Shown piece by piece: positions 1-7,355 of a DNA stretch of 13,171 nt. The DNA comes from JAOTYV01 sp041557595 (GTDB taxonomy: Bacteria; Pseudomonadota; Alphaproteobacteria; UBA8366). The notes under the pieces were generated by a model that did no database searches, was not told where the DNA came from, and saw only the letters and a list, made by a program, of their open reading frames with translations. Position numbers and translations under genes: made by a program. The stretch covers positions 1 through 13,171 of the forward strand of contig JBFFGE010000138.1 of the NCBI GenBank assembly GCA_041557595.1, read 5' to 3'. Numbering within the stretch: the first letter of the stretch is position 1; every line of letters begins with the position of its first letter.

Positions 1-332
1 CGATGAAAATCCATGATACCGATGGTGCGGACGCTTTAGAGGCGGAGCACCCGGTGGCGCGCACACATCCCGAAACCGGACGCAAGGCGCTCTACGTCAA
101 CACCATGCATACGGAGCGGCTGGAAAACATGACGGTCGAGGAAAGCCAGCCGCTGCTGCAATACCTCTACGAGCATTCGACGCGGCCGGAGCTGACCTGC
201 CGCTTCCAATGGCGCGAGGGCTCGATCGCGTTCTGGGACAACCGATGCTGCCAGCATCTGGCGCTGAACGATTATCAAGGCCACCGGCGGCTGATGCATC
301 GCGTCCAGGTGAAGGGAACGCGGCCCGCCTGA
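1..332 (+). CDS. TauD/TfdA-family 2-oxoglutarate/Fe(II) dioxygenase, C-terminal part
   Basis: This is the last 109 codons of a gene that enters from the left edge. The ATG at position 3 is probably an internal Met, because the family is usually about 280-300 residues and the catalytic HxD half is missing. What remains matches the TauD C-terminus: FWDNRCCQH carries the distal iron-binding His (residue 85 of the visible part), and HRRLMHR carries the Arg that binds the 2-oxoglutarate carboxylate. Enzymes of this family hydroxylate a substrate next to a sulfonate, ether or similar group, using O2 and 2-oxoglutarate, in the cytoplasm. The substrate cannot be told from this fragment. The doubled Cys before the distal His is a small departure from the usual DNRxxQH. 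The family call is firm and the specific function is open. Confidence 0.88.
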   Translation, partial: MKIHDTDGADALEAEHPVARTHPETGRKALYVNTMHTERLENMTVEESQPLLQYLYEHSTRPELTCRFQWREGSIAFWDNRCCQHLALNDYQGHRRLMHRVQVKGTRPA

Positions 333-358
333 CGAGGCGGCTTGGTTCCCGAAGGAAC
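325..358 (+). terminator. stem-loops at the end of the dioxygenase gene, possible terminator
   Basis: A perfect 6-bp GC stem (CCGCCT, loop GACG, AGGCGG; 325-340) overlaps the TGA stop of the dioxygenase gene. A second 5-bp stem (GTTCC, loop CGAA, GGAAC; 345-358) follows directly. There is no T-run after either, so a classical rho-independent terminator is not proven. They lie before the next gene on the same strand. Confidence 0.3.
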
Positions 359-445
359 GAACAAACCGACAAAACCGCCGTCCCAGGGCGCGCGACGATG
401 AGCCATGTCATGGTCGCCGTCCGGCGTATCGTCTTATGATACCGC

Positions 446-1915
446 ATGTCCGAGCCGAATGTACTCCAAGAGCCGAAGTTTCCGCGCCATCGTCTAATCG
501 GTTTGATCGCCGGTCCGATGGTCGCCGCGATTGTCTCCTACAGCCCGGCGCCCACCGGGCTCTCGCAGCAAGGTTGGCTGATCGCCGCTACCGGAATCTG
601 GATGGCGATCTGGTGGATGACCGAGGCCCTGCCGCTCGCGGTCACCGCGATGTTGCCACTGATCCTTTTTCCCATCCTCGATATTCGCAGCATCGAGACG
701 ACGACGCCCTCCTATGCCCATCCGCTGATTTTTCTTTTCCTCGGCGGGTTTCTGCTGGCCCGCGCGATGCATGTGTGGGGCTTGGATTCGCGCCTCGCGC
801 TGAACGTCCTGCGTTTGGCCGGATCGAGCCCGCGCCGCATTATCGCCGGGATCATGGCGGTTACCGCCTTCCTCAGCATGTGGGTCAGCAACACCGCGAC
901 GGCAATGGTCATGCTGCCGATCGGCCTGTCGATCACCACGGCGCTTGTGCAGCACGACACGAAACACGCGGACGGATTCGCGCCCGCCCTTCTGCTCGGC
1001 ATCGCCTATGCGGCGACCATCGGCGGCATGGGAACCATTATCGGCACGCCGCCCAACGCGCTGTTCGCGGCATTCATGGCCAAATCCTACGGCATCGAGA
1101 TAAGTTTCATTCGGTGGATGCTGATCGGCGTACCGGTCCTGCTGATCCTGTTACCGGTCGCCTGGTTTGTCTTGACCCATCTGGCATTCCATATCGGCGG
1201 TCAAGAGATGGCACGGGCCGCCAACGCCATCGGAGCGAAATCTTCCGCGCTCGCGCCGGTCTCCAGAGCCGAGCGCATGGTCGCATGCGTGATGCTGCTG
1301 GTGGCGGCGTTCTGGATCGGGTGGCCGCTGCTCGTCTCGGCCTTGCCCTGGCTCCGCCTGTCCGATGCGGGTATCGCGATGACCGGCGCGTCGATGCTTT
1401 TCCTGTTGCCTGTCGACCTCAAAAAAGGACGCTTCCTGCTTTCCTGGAAGGAAGCGGCGGATATTCGTTGGGATGTGCTCATCCTGTTCGGCGGCGGCCT
1501 CGCGCTCGCCTCCGCGATCGGCGAGTCGGATCTGGCCGATTGGATCGGAAATCAGTTGAGCGCCTTGCAAGCGCTGCCGCTGTTCCTGCTCCTCCTCGCA
1601 ATCGGGATTCTCGTGGTCTTTATCGGCGAACTGGCCAGCAACACCGCAATGGCTGCGGTCTTTCTGCCCGTGGCCGGGGCCGCCGCGCTCAGCATGGGCG
1701 AACCGGCGTTCCTGCTCACCCTGCCAGTCGCCCTCTTCGCCACCCTCGGCTTCATGCTGCCGGTGGCAACCCCACCGAACGCCGTCATCTTCGGCAGCGG
1801 CGCCCTCGAAATGCGCCACATGCTCCGGGCCGGCGCCGTTCTCGACATTGCCGGGATCATCCTGGTCGCCCTGGCCGTCATGACCTTGGGCAAGTGGGTG
1901 TTATCGCCGGGCTAG
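446..1915 (+). CDS. DASS/SLC13-family sodium-coupled anion symporter
   Basis: A 489-residue polytopic inner-membrane protein of the divalent anion:Na+ symporter (DASS) family, which imports di- and tricarboxylates, sulfate or related anions. The two inverted halves are visible. WWMTEALPL (residues 56-64) is the conserved early motif. SNTATAM (148-154) and GELASNTAM (394-402) are the two SNT sodium/substrate motifs. They are followed by GTPPNA (200-205) and ATPPNA (441-446). Length is normal for the family. The ATG at 446 lacks a good Shine-Dalgarno sequence, but no in-frame alternative fits better, since the protein begins only a short way before the first membrane segment. The gene is convergent with the hydrolase gene, only 14 bases away. 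The substrate is not determinable. Its TAG stop lies in a TAGAGCA heptamer that recurs elsewhere in the window. Confidence 0.93.
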   Translation: MSEPNVLQEPKFPRHRLIGLIAGPMVAAIVSYSPAPTGLSQQGWLIAATGIWMAIWWMTEALPLAVTAMLPLILFPILDIRSIETTTPSYAHPLIFLFLGGFLLARAMHVWGLDSRLALNVLRLAGSSPRRIIAGIMAVTAFLSMWVSNTATAMVMLPIGLSITTALVQHDTKHADGFAPALLLGIAYAATIGGMGTIIGTPPNALFAAFMAKSYGIEISFIRWMLIGVPVLLILLPVAWFVLTHLAFHIGGQEMARAANAIGAKSSALAPVSRAERMVACVMLLVAAFWIGWPLLVSALPWLRLSDAGIAMTGASMLFLLPVDLKKGRFLLSWKEAADIRWDVLILFGGGLALASAIGESDLADWIGNQLSALQALPLFLLLLAIGILVVFIGELASNTAMAAVFLPVAGAAALSMGEPAFLLTLPVALFATLGFMLPVATPPNAVIFGSGALEMRHMLRAGAVLDIAGIILVALAVMTLGKWVLSPG

Positions 1916-1929
1916 AGCAACATTCCGTG

Positions 1930-2775
1930 TCACGCGTCCTGCACCGCCACGCCGTCATGGCGGGCGCAAAACGCCAGGACATGCTCCGCGCAGGTCTTCG
2001 GGTACAGCAACTGCACCATGTGGTACCCGGTGGGCAGGTGAACGATCTCGAAATCGGCGAGATTGGATTTGAGCATTTCTTCCTGCGCGTCGCTGGTGAT
2101 TTGCCCGGAGGTCGGATAGAGGCCCAGCACCGGACATTTCACGTCCGGCAGGAAACCCGACGCGTTGGCGCCGTTGACCAGCCTCGACATGGCGACCTGG
2201 ACATCCGGGTCGCCCTTGATGAATTCCTCGACATACCAGTTGAACAAGCCCGGCTGCTCGTCGGCGGGAAGCCGGGTGCCGCGGGTCGTTGCCTCGACCC
2301 AGTCGCGAATGCCGAGTTCCTGCATCGCCTCGACGCGCGACCCGTGTCCCATTGCATAGCGCTCTTTCATCGCGTCCTCGATGAAGACCGGCGTGCCGAC
2401 AAGGGTCAGGGTCTTGACCCGTGCCGCATGACGCGCGGCCAGCGCGAGCCCCACGATCCCGCCCATCGATTCGCCGCAGTAATGGACCGTGTCCGCCTGC
2501 AAATGATCGAGCAGCGCCACCAGATCGCCGACCAGCGCGTCGAGCGTGATATCCCGCGCGAGATCGAGCGCCCCGGCGGAACCGCCAAGGCCGCGCATAT
2601 CGGGCCGGATCACCTTGTAGAAGCGGGACAGATACGGCACCCAGCGGTACCAGAATCGGCCCGACCGACCGTTGCCATGCTGCAGCAGGAGGTACGGCCG
2701 GTCGTCCCACGGATCGGTAAAGTCATCGATCGCGTAGTGGATCGCAATATCGGGTGATCGCTGCAATTCGGGCAT
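1930..2775 (-). CDS. alpha/beta-fold hydrolase
   Basis: A 281-residue single-domain alpha/beta hydrolase, probably a cytoplasmic esterase or lactonase-like enzyme. The oxyanion-hole segment LLQHGNG (residues 30-36), the RPDMRGLGGS strand-turn (58-66), the nucleophile elbow GESMGG (101-106, Ser103) and the candidate catalytic His252 in TGYHMVQ are all visible. At the usual position of the catalytic acid, after the strand PVLGLY (215-220), the sequence reads PTSGQITSD instead of a G-x-D type motif, so the acid may be elsewhere or missing. The frame stays open for 78 more codons upstream. I chose the ATG at 2775 because an AGGA lies about nine bases before it and the extra residues look like translated intergenic DNA. 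The gene is divergent from the TPR-oxygenase gene. The substrate is unknown. Confidence 0.87.
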   Translation of the reverse strand: MPELQRSPDIAIHYAIDDFTDPWDDRPYLLLQHGNGRSGRFWYRWVPYLSRFYKVIRPDMRGLGGSAGALDLARDITLDALVGDLVALLDHLQADTVHYCGESMGGIVGLALAARHAARVKTLTLVGTPVFIEDAMKERYAMGHGSRVEAMQELGIRDWVEATTRGTRLPADEQPGLFNWYVEEFIKGDPDVQVAMSRLVNGANASGFLPDVKCPVLGLYPTSGQITSDAQEEMLKSNLADFEIVHLPTGYHMVQLLYPKTCAEHVLAFCARHDGVAVQDA

Positions 2776-2989
2776 CGCGGTATCCTGTTCGGGGCTGGAG
2801 CGGCGGGGCCGACGGTCCGACCAGCGAACCGCGGCGCTTGACGGTCGACAGCCTATCCCGTCCGCAAATCCCCCGGCAAGGCGGGTATCCCAATCAGCAA
2901 CACCCATCGGTCCAATTGCGATCACTTTCGCTTTGGGCCAGATTAGTATTTTGCCGCATGCTGGCACGAACGCGGGAATGTCCACGTAA
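2776..2989. promoter_or_regulatory. divergent intergenic region, hydrolase / TPR-oxygenase
   Basis: These 214 bases separate two divergently transcribed genes and must hold at least one promoter unless the genes are read from further away. The segment near 2900-2960 is AT-richer than its surroundings. It has a TTGCGA and a TAGTAT, but their spacing (about 22) is too long for a convincing sigma70 pair. No operator palindrome was recognised. Confidence 0.35.
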
Positions 2990-4696
2990 ATGGCCCGACA
3001 TATGACCAAACGCTTGAAGCCGCTCCGGCGCCCGCAGGACGTTCAGCAGGCCTTGAAGGTCGCCGTCCGTCATCATAGCGCGGGCCGGCTGCCGCAGGCC
3101 GCGGCCATCTATCGGCAGGTGCTGGACTTCGAGCCGGCGAATTCCAGCGCGCTGCATCTGCTCGGGGTGGCGGTTCATCAACAGGGCGACAACGACACCG
3201 CTTTCGAACTGATCTCCAAGGCGCTCGCCATCGACCCGAATTATGCGGAGGCGCACTGCAATCTCGGCCATGTGCTGCAAGCCCAGGGGCGGCTGGAGGA
3301 AGCCCTCGCCAGCTTTAACGCCGCGGTCGTGCTGACGCCGTCGCTCGCCGAATCCCACAACAACTTGGCCAATATCCAGAAGGAGTTGGGACAGCTGGAC
3401 GCCGCGATCGAAAGCTATCGCATGACCATCGCGCTGCGGCCGGATTTCGCCGAGGCCTACACCAATTACGGCAGCGCGCTGCAGGAAATGGGCCGGCTGG
3501 AAGATGCGCTGAACTGTTACCGCCAGACGCTTGCGATGCGGCCCGACTTCGCAGACGCGCACAATAAGATGGGCGGCGTGCTGCGCGAGCTCGGACGAAT
3601 CGACGAAGCGATCGAAAGCTACCGCCATGCGCTCGCCCTCGCGCCGGATGATGCGAACGCGCAGGCCAATCTGGCCGGCCTCTATATCAGCGACCTGAAC
3701 GAATCGGCGCGCGCCTTGGAGGAAAGCCAGAAGGGGCTGGCGATGCTGCGCCGGAGCGAATTCGGGGATGCGCAGCAAGACAGGATTATCGCCCGCTTCG
3801 CCACCGCCGGCATTCCCCTGTTCCGCCTGAAGCACGACGTGCAACAGGCGGAATATCTCGCATCGGTCGGACAGAATGTCGACGGGATGGCGGCGTTCCG
3901 CGAAGCCGGGCACGCGATCCTCGAGCGCGCCGCGGGCGAGACAGGAGAGCCCGGGAACAGCCCCCAATCGATTCGCCTGCGCCGCGACGAGACCCGATCC
4001 CTGCTGCCGTATTTGCGGGCGGAGTCCGCCTTCCGCATGCCGGATCTTCCGGGCGGGGTCCTCAACCCGGAAAACGATTGGCGGAAAATACAGGAACAGT
4101 ATTTAGCTGGCGCAAATCAAATTATGCATATCGATACCTTCCTGTCTCCCGAAGCGTTGTCGGCGTTTCAGGAATTCTGTTTGACATCCAAAGTATGGCT
4201 TAAGGAATATTCAAATAAGTACCTTGGCGCCTTTTCCGATCAAGGATTCATTAGTCCGCTGCATTTCCAATTAGCGCACGATTTACAGGAAAACTTGCCA
4301 GAAATATTTGGTGGCATCCCTCTCGGACGGTTCTGGGGTTTCAAATATGATTCCACTCTTGGCAAGGGCATCAACGTTCATGCGGATTTTGCGTTGGTAA
4401 ACCTCAATTTCTGGATCACCCCGGATACTTACAATCTCGACAAGGAGTCGGGCGGGCTCAAAGTGTATGACGTGCCCTCCCCATCCAACTGGCACTTCCG
4501 CGCATACAACGAAGAAAAAGAAGAGATCTATAAATTTCTGGAAAGCAAAAATGCCAAATCGGTAAACATAAAATACAAATGCAATCGCGCCGTACTATTC
4601 AATTCCGCCTATTTTCATGAGACGGATGAAATAAAATTTAAAGACGATTACATCGGGCGCAGAATCAATATTACTTATTTATTCGGAAATCGATAG
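2990..4696 (+). CDS. TPR-repeat protein with C-terminal 2OG-Fe(II) oxygenase domain
   Basis: A 568-residue, two-part protein. Residues 51-253 form six regular 34-residue TPR units (for example NYAEAHCNLGHVLQAQGRLE, and units ending in I/LRP), preceded by a partial one. TPRs are protein-binding scaffolds. Residues about 365-568 look like a 2-oxoglutarate/Fe(II) oxygenase: HADF gives the H-x-D iron ligands (His464, Asp466), NSAYFHE gives the distal His543, and GRRINITYLF gives the Arg (557 or 558) expected to hold 2-oxoglutarate. A plausible role is hydroxylation of a protein or polysaccharide partner docked by the TPRs, but the substrate is unknown. The ATG at 2990 is taken; ATG 3002 is equally possible, and neither has a strong Shine-Dalgarno. 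Composition changes sharply: 3241-3300 has 39 G+C of 60, while 4501-4560 has 20 of 60. The oxygenase half may therefore have been acquired separately. Confidence 0.85.
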   Translation: MARHMTKRLKPLRRPQDVQQALKVAVRHHSAGRLPQAAAIYRQVLDFEPANSSALHLLGVAVHQQGDNDTAFELISKALAIDPNYAEAHCNLGHVLQAQGRLEEALASFNAAVVLTPSLAESHNNLANIQKELGQLDAAIESYRMTIALRPDFAEAYTNYGSALQEMGRLEDALNCYRQTLAMRPDFADAHNKMGGVLRELGRIDEAIESYRHALALAPDDANAQANLAGLYISDLNESARALEESQKGLAMLRRSEFGDAQQDRIIARFATAGIPLFRLKHDVQQAEYLASVGQNVDGMAAFREAGHAILERAAGETGEPGNSPQSIRLRRDETRSLLPYLRAESAFRMPDLPGGVLNPENDWRKIQEQYLAGANQIMHIDTFLSPEALSAFQEFCLTSKVWLKEYSNKYLGAFSDQGFISPLHFQLAHDLQENLPEIFGGIPLGRFWGFKYDSTLGKGINVHADFALVNLNFWITPDTYNLDKESGGLKVYDVPSPSNWHFRAYNEEKEEIYKFLESKNAKSVNIKYKCNRAVLFNSAYFHETDEIKFKDDYIGRRINITYLFGNR

Positions 4697-4712
4697 ACAC
4701 CCAGTCGTCTGC

Positions 4713-4754
4713 TAGACCATTTATTGTTTAAATCCACGCATGTCAAATGGTCTA
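4713..4754. repeat. perfect 10-bp inverted repeat in convergent gap
   Basis: TAGACCATTT (4713-4722) and AAATGGTCTA (4745-4754) are exact inverse complements with a 22-base spacer. On the plus strand a T5 run begins at 4763, eight bases after the stem. The element could end transcription of the TPR-oxygenase gene, but the distance to the T-run and the long loop make this a weak terminator. It may equally be a protein-binding palindrome or a remnant repeat. Confidence 0.5.
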
Positions 4755-4783
4755 TCTCCCGGTTTTTATACAAATACGTCATC

Positions 4784-4802
4784 GCGAACCGTTTCGGTTC
4801 GT
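4784..4802. terminator. compact hairpin between convergent genes
   Basis: CGAACCG, loop TTT, CGGTTCG (4785-4801) is a perfect 7-bp stem, extended by a G-T pair. It stands 13 bases beyond the TAG stop of the aspartate dehydrogenase gene (read on the minus strand) and 88 bases after the TPR-oxygenase stop. It can serve as a transcription-ending hairpin in either direction. No adjacent T-run is present on either side, so termination is inferred from position only. Confidence 0.4.
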
Positions 4803-4814
4803 ACGGGATTTGCT

Positions 4815-5639
4815 CTAAGTCCCGACATGGAGCGTACTGGTCAGCCCGCGCAAGGTGGCGATCACGCTGAGCGGCGTGAGCAGGCCGGTCGCCGGGTTCT
4901 CGGGCGACGGGATGCCCTCGATCACCATCGTGAACCGGGTCGAGGTGGCGTCAACCGTGATCGTGTGCTTGTTGCGGGTCTGCGCCGGATCGGCCCAGAT
5001 CTCGATTGTGGTCGCGTCGGCGCCGATGCCCGCCATGCTCAGCGCGGCCGCCACATTGACGTTCGCCGGGAAGCCCTTGGCGGCGTCGCGCGCGCAGCCG
5101 TCGAACACTTTGAGCGGCGCGTCGAGGTCGCTCACATCGATGCGGTTTTCGACCAGATAGGGTGCGCCGCTCAGGCCATGCGGCGGTTTTTCGGTCTTCA
5201 TGGTGACGGAATTGATGCCGCCCTCGGCCGCCGCCCGCACCGCATCGAAGCCGACCAGCGCCCCGGTCGGCACGATGATCCGCGCGCCCGTCGCCGCGGC
5301 GCGTTGCTCGAGATGCGGCCGCGTCAGCAACACGCCGCAGGATAGCGGCATGAAGATCCGGCCCGCCTCGATCGCCGGCTCGGCCACGTCGTCGAAGACC
5401 GCCGCCGGCGCGCATTCGACGACGACATCCGCCAGCTCCGCCAGATCTTCCAATCCCACGACCGGCGGCAGGGTGCGAAACGCGGCCATACGCCCGGCCG
5501 CCGCCGCACGGTCGCGCGCCGAAACGGCGACGAGTTCAAGACCCGGAATACCCCGGTCCAGCCGTTCGGCGACCTTCAGGCCGATTGCGCCGAGCCCGCC
5601 GATCCCGACGCGGTAGGTCTTCCCATTGCCGGCCACCAT
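4815..5639 (-). CDS. nadX: L-aspartate dehydrogenase
   Basis: A 274-residue NAD(P)-dependent L-aspartate dehydrogenase, which oxidises aspartate to iminoaspartate. The product either feeds quinolinate/NAD synthesis or hydrolyses to oxaloacetate and ammonia. The nucleotide-binding turn GIGGLGAIG is at residues 12-20. The hallmark family segments follow: PTGALVGFDAV (124-134), KTEKPPHGLSG (148-158), FDGCARDAAKGFPANVNVAA (179-198), WADPAQTRNKH with the catalytic His225, and IPSPENPATG (243-252). GGAGA stands just before the ATG at 5639 and fixes the start. nadA, nadB and nadC, which accompany this gene in several bacteria, are not in the window, so its pathway here is uncertain and the symbol is by family only. 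The TAG stop is part of a TAGAGCA motif. The gene is divergent from the exported-protein gene. Confidence 0.9.
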   Translation of the reverse strand: MVAGNGKTYRVGIGGLGAIGLKVAERLDRGIPGLELVAVSARDRAAAAGRMAAFRTLPPVVGLEDLAELADVVVECAPAAVFDDVAEPAIEAGRIFMPLSCGVLLTRPHLEQRAAATGARIIVPTGALVGFDAVRAAAEGGINSVTMKTEKPPHGLSGAPYLVENRIDVSDLDAPLKVFDGCARDAAKGFPANVNVAAALSMAGIGADATTIEIWADPAQTRNKHTITVDATSTRFTMVIEGIPSPENPATGLLTPLSVIATLRGLTSTLHVGT

Positions 5640-5650
5640 ATTTTCTCCGA

Positions 5651-5680
5651 TTGATAAAGGATGCGAGAAACCGATATTAC
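5651..5680 (+). promoter_or_regulatory. candidate sigma70 promoter for the exported-protein/HD unit
   Basis: TTGATA (5651-5656) and TATTAC (5675-5680) are separated by 18 bases and match the -35 and -10 consensus in five and four of six positions. A start about seven bases on would leave a leader of some 30 bases before the ATG at 5716. It is the best-looking promoter in the window but rests on pattern alone. Confidence 0.4.
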
Positions 5681-5715
5681 TGACGTAAGCTTACCCGCGA
5701 AAAGGCGACCGATCC

Positions 5716-6015
5716 ATGATGCAGACCCGACGACGCCTATGGCTTGCTCTCTGCCTGCTTGCGCTGATCGCCGTTCCGGCCTCTGCCGCGAGCGAGCGGT
5801 CATCCGACCGCAAGGACCCGGTGGACGCGGCGCGCGAGGAGTTGGGCCGCATGGTCAAGACGCTCGACCGGTTCCTGAGGTCGATCCCGCGATACGCGCC
5901 GCCGCGCGTCAACGAACATGGCGACATCATCATTCCGCGCAAGCGCGACGAAGGACCGCCCCGCTTGCCGTCGCCCGGCCAAAAAGCGAACCCGCACCAG
6001 CGCTTCGATATCTGA
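5716..6015 (+). CDS. small exported protein of unknown function
   Basis: A 99-residue protein that I do not recognise as a named family. Residues 1-24 form a clear Sec signal peptide: MMQTRRR, a leucine/alanine-rich core, then PASA as the signal peptidase I site. The mature part is about 75 residues. A charged helical stretch (DAAREELGRMVKTLDRFLRS) is followed by a proline-rich tail containing NEHGDIIIPRKR. That tail is basic and probably unstructured at its end. It is likely periplasmic. ATG 5716 is followed at once by a second ATG (5719), and either may be used; an AAAGG lies upstream at 5700-5704. The HD phosphohydrolase gene starts six bases after its stop, so the two are almost certainly co-transcribed. 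Confidence 0.75.
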   Translation: MMQTRRRLWLALCLLALIAVPASAASERSSDRKDPVDAAREELGRMVKTLDRFLRSIPRYAPPRVNEHGDIIIPRKRDEGPPRLPSPGQKANPHQRFDI

Positions 6016-6021
6016 CCCGCC

Positions 6022-6600
6022 ATGCCGCCCCGCGCCTGGCAACGCATGCTGAGCGGTCGGCGGCTCGACCTGCTCGATCCGTCGCCGCTGGACATCGAAA
6101 TCGAAGACATCGCGCACGGGTTGTCGCGGGTCGCCCGCTGGAATGGGCAAACCAGGGGCGGCGCGGCCTTCTCGGTGGCGGAACATTCGATCCTGGTTGC
6201 CGACCTGCTGCGGTTTCTCGACCCCGCGGCCCCCGTCGAGGCGCGGCTTGCGGCGCTGCTGCACGACGCGCCGGAATACGTCATCGGCGATTTGATTTCA
6301 CCCTTCAAGGCGGCGGTCGGGCTCGACTACAAGGCGCTGGAGAACCGCTTGCTGGCGGCGATCCATATCCGCTTCGGATTGCCGGCGGTGCTGCCGGAGA
6401 AACTGTCCCGCAGGATCAAGCGCGCCGACAAGATCGCCGCTTATCTGGAAGCGACGCAGCTCGCCGGGTTTTCGGTCGCCGAGGCGCGGCGCTTCTTCGG
6501 GCGCTTCACCCGCCTGCCCGATATCACGCTCCGCACCCAGCCGCCCGAAGCCGCCAAGAAACGCTTCCTCGCCCTGTTCGAAAAACTTTCCAAGACATAG
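6022..6600 (+). CDS. HD-domain phosphohydrolase, YfbR-like
   Basis: A 192-residue cytoplasmic HD-superfamily metal phosphohydrolase. It keeps the signature of the YfbR 5'-deoxynucleotidase group: ARWNG (residues 38-42), VAEHS with metal ligand His55, LLHDAPEYVIGD with His81-Asp82 and Glu85, and RADKIAAYLEA with Asp136. These correspond in order and spacing to the RW, H, HD, E and D of E. coli YfbR, which dephosphorylates deoxynucleoside 5'-monophosphates. The substrate here is inferred. Length is normal. The start lies six bases after the stop of the exported-protein gene. Its TAG stop is only two bases from the end of the convergent TSUP gene, leaving no room for an independent terminator. 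Confidence 0.87.
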   Translation: MPPRAWQRMLSGRRLDLLDPSPLDIEIEDIAHGLSRVARWNGQTRGGAAFSVAEHSILVADLLRFLDPAAPVEARLAALLHDAPEYVIGDLISPFKAAVGLDYKALENRLLAAIHIRFGLPAVLPEKLSRRIKRADKIAAYLEATQLAGFSVAEARRFFGRFTRLPDITLRTQPPEAAKKRFLALFEKLSKT

Positions 6601-6602
6601 GC

Positions 6603-7355
6603 TTACATCACGCCCTTGCGGATCAAGTTCAGGCCGACCAGCAGCAGCATGGAAAACAGCGCGCGCTCGAAGCTGCGCTGCGATATGCGGTCCCGCAGCC
6701 ATTTCCCGGCGGCGAAACCGACGGCGACCGGCACCGCCGCCAGGACCGACACCGCCAACTCGTCCCAGGCAAGCACCCGGTTAACCGTAAGGCTGACATA
6801 TAACGGCACCGTACCGCAGAGCGCGAGCAGACCGAACAGGCTCACAAGGAGGTCTTTCTGCAGCCGCAGGGCGGACGCGTAAATGATCGTGGGTGCGAAC
6901 AGCCCCGCGATACCGCCGAAGATGCCGCACACCGCACCGGCGAGCGGATTCAACCAACCCCGGGCGGCGGCCGGCACGGTGAATCCACCGAAGAAGAGCT
7001 GATACCCGCAGATCGCGACGGTCAACGCGCCCATGACCAGCGCGGTGGCCGACGGATCCGCGGTGACCAGAACCTGCGCCCCGCCGACCACGCCCAAAGA
7101 CAAGGCAAGCAGCATCGGCCAGAATTTGCCCAAAACCGGCTTGTAGTGGCCGCCCTGGAGCGCCTGCCAGACGTTCGAAACCAGCACCGGCACGACGCTC
7201 AGCGCGATCGCCAGGGCAGGATCGATAACCGTCGCGGCGATCGGTGTCGCCACCGTCGGCAGGCCCGCGCCAATCACGCCCTTGACCATCCCGGCGACGA
7301 GAAACGCGATTGAGAGCACCACGGCCGACAGGATCGAAAATTCGAAGACGCTCAC
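6603..7355 (-). CDS. TSUP-family (TauE/SafE-type) membrane permease, second copy
   Basis: A 250-residue polytopic inner-membrane protein of the TSUP family, whose characterised members move sulfite, sulfoacetate, thiosulfate and related organosulfur anions. The duplicated signature is visible: AGMVKGVIGAGLP (residues 21-33) and CGIFGGIAGLFAP (143-155). The proposed start is GTG at 7355, preceded by AAGGGA five bases upstream. This start overlaps the stop of the first TSUP gene as ATGTGA, a classic translational-coupling overlap. The frame itself stays open far upstream, but that part is antisense to nothing sensible and lies within the first TSUP gene. It is the same length as its neighbour and clearly paralogous to it: both have NVWQ, KFWP/RFWP and a terminal IRKG(L/V)M. 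The substrate is unknown. Confidence 0.9.
   Translation of the reverse strand: MSVFEFSILSAVVLSIAFLVAGMVKGVIGAGLPTVATPIAATVIDPALAIALSVVPVLVSNVWQALQGGHYKPVLGKFWPMLLALSLGVVGGAQVLVTADPSATALVMGALTVAICGYQLFFGGFTVPAAARGWLNPLAGAVCGIFGGIAGLFAPTIIYASALRLQKDLLVSLFGLLALCGTVPLYVSLTVNRVLAWDELAVSVLAAVPVAVGFAAGKWLRDRISQRSFERALFSMLLLVGLNLIRKGVM

Noticed and set aside
436..2757. A very long open frame (773 codons) on the plus strand running over the symporter and antisense to the hydrolase
   Set aside because: Its product is Arg/His/Pro-rich low-complexity sequence, it overlaps two genes with clear family motifs, and long shadow frames are expected in GC-rich DNA.
2776..3009. A 78-residue N-terminal extension of the alpha/beta hydrolase
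   Set aside because: It overlaps the start of the TPR gene and the divergent promoter region and shows no recognisable domain or signal peptide. The ATG at 2775 has a better ribosome site.
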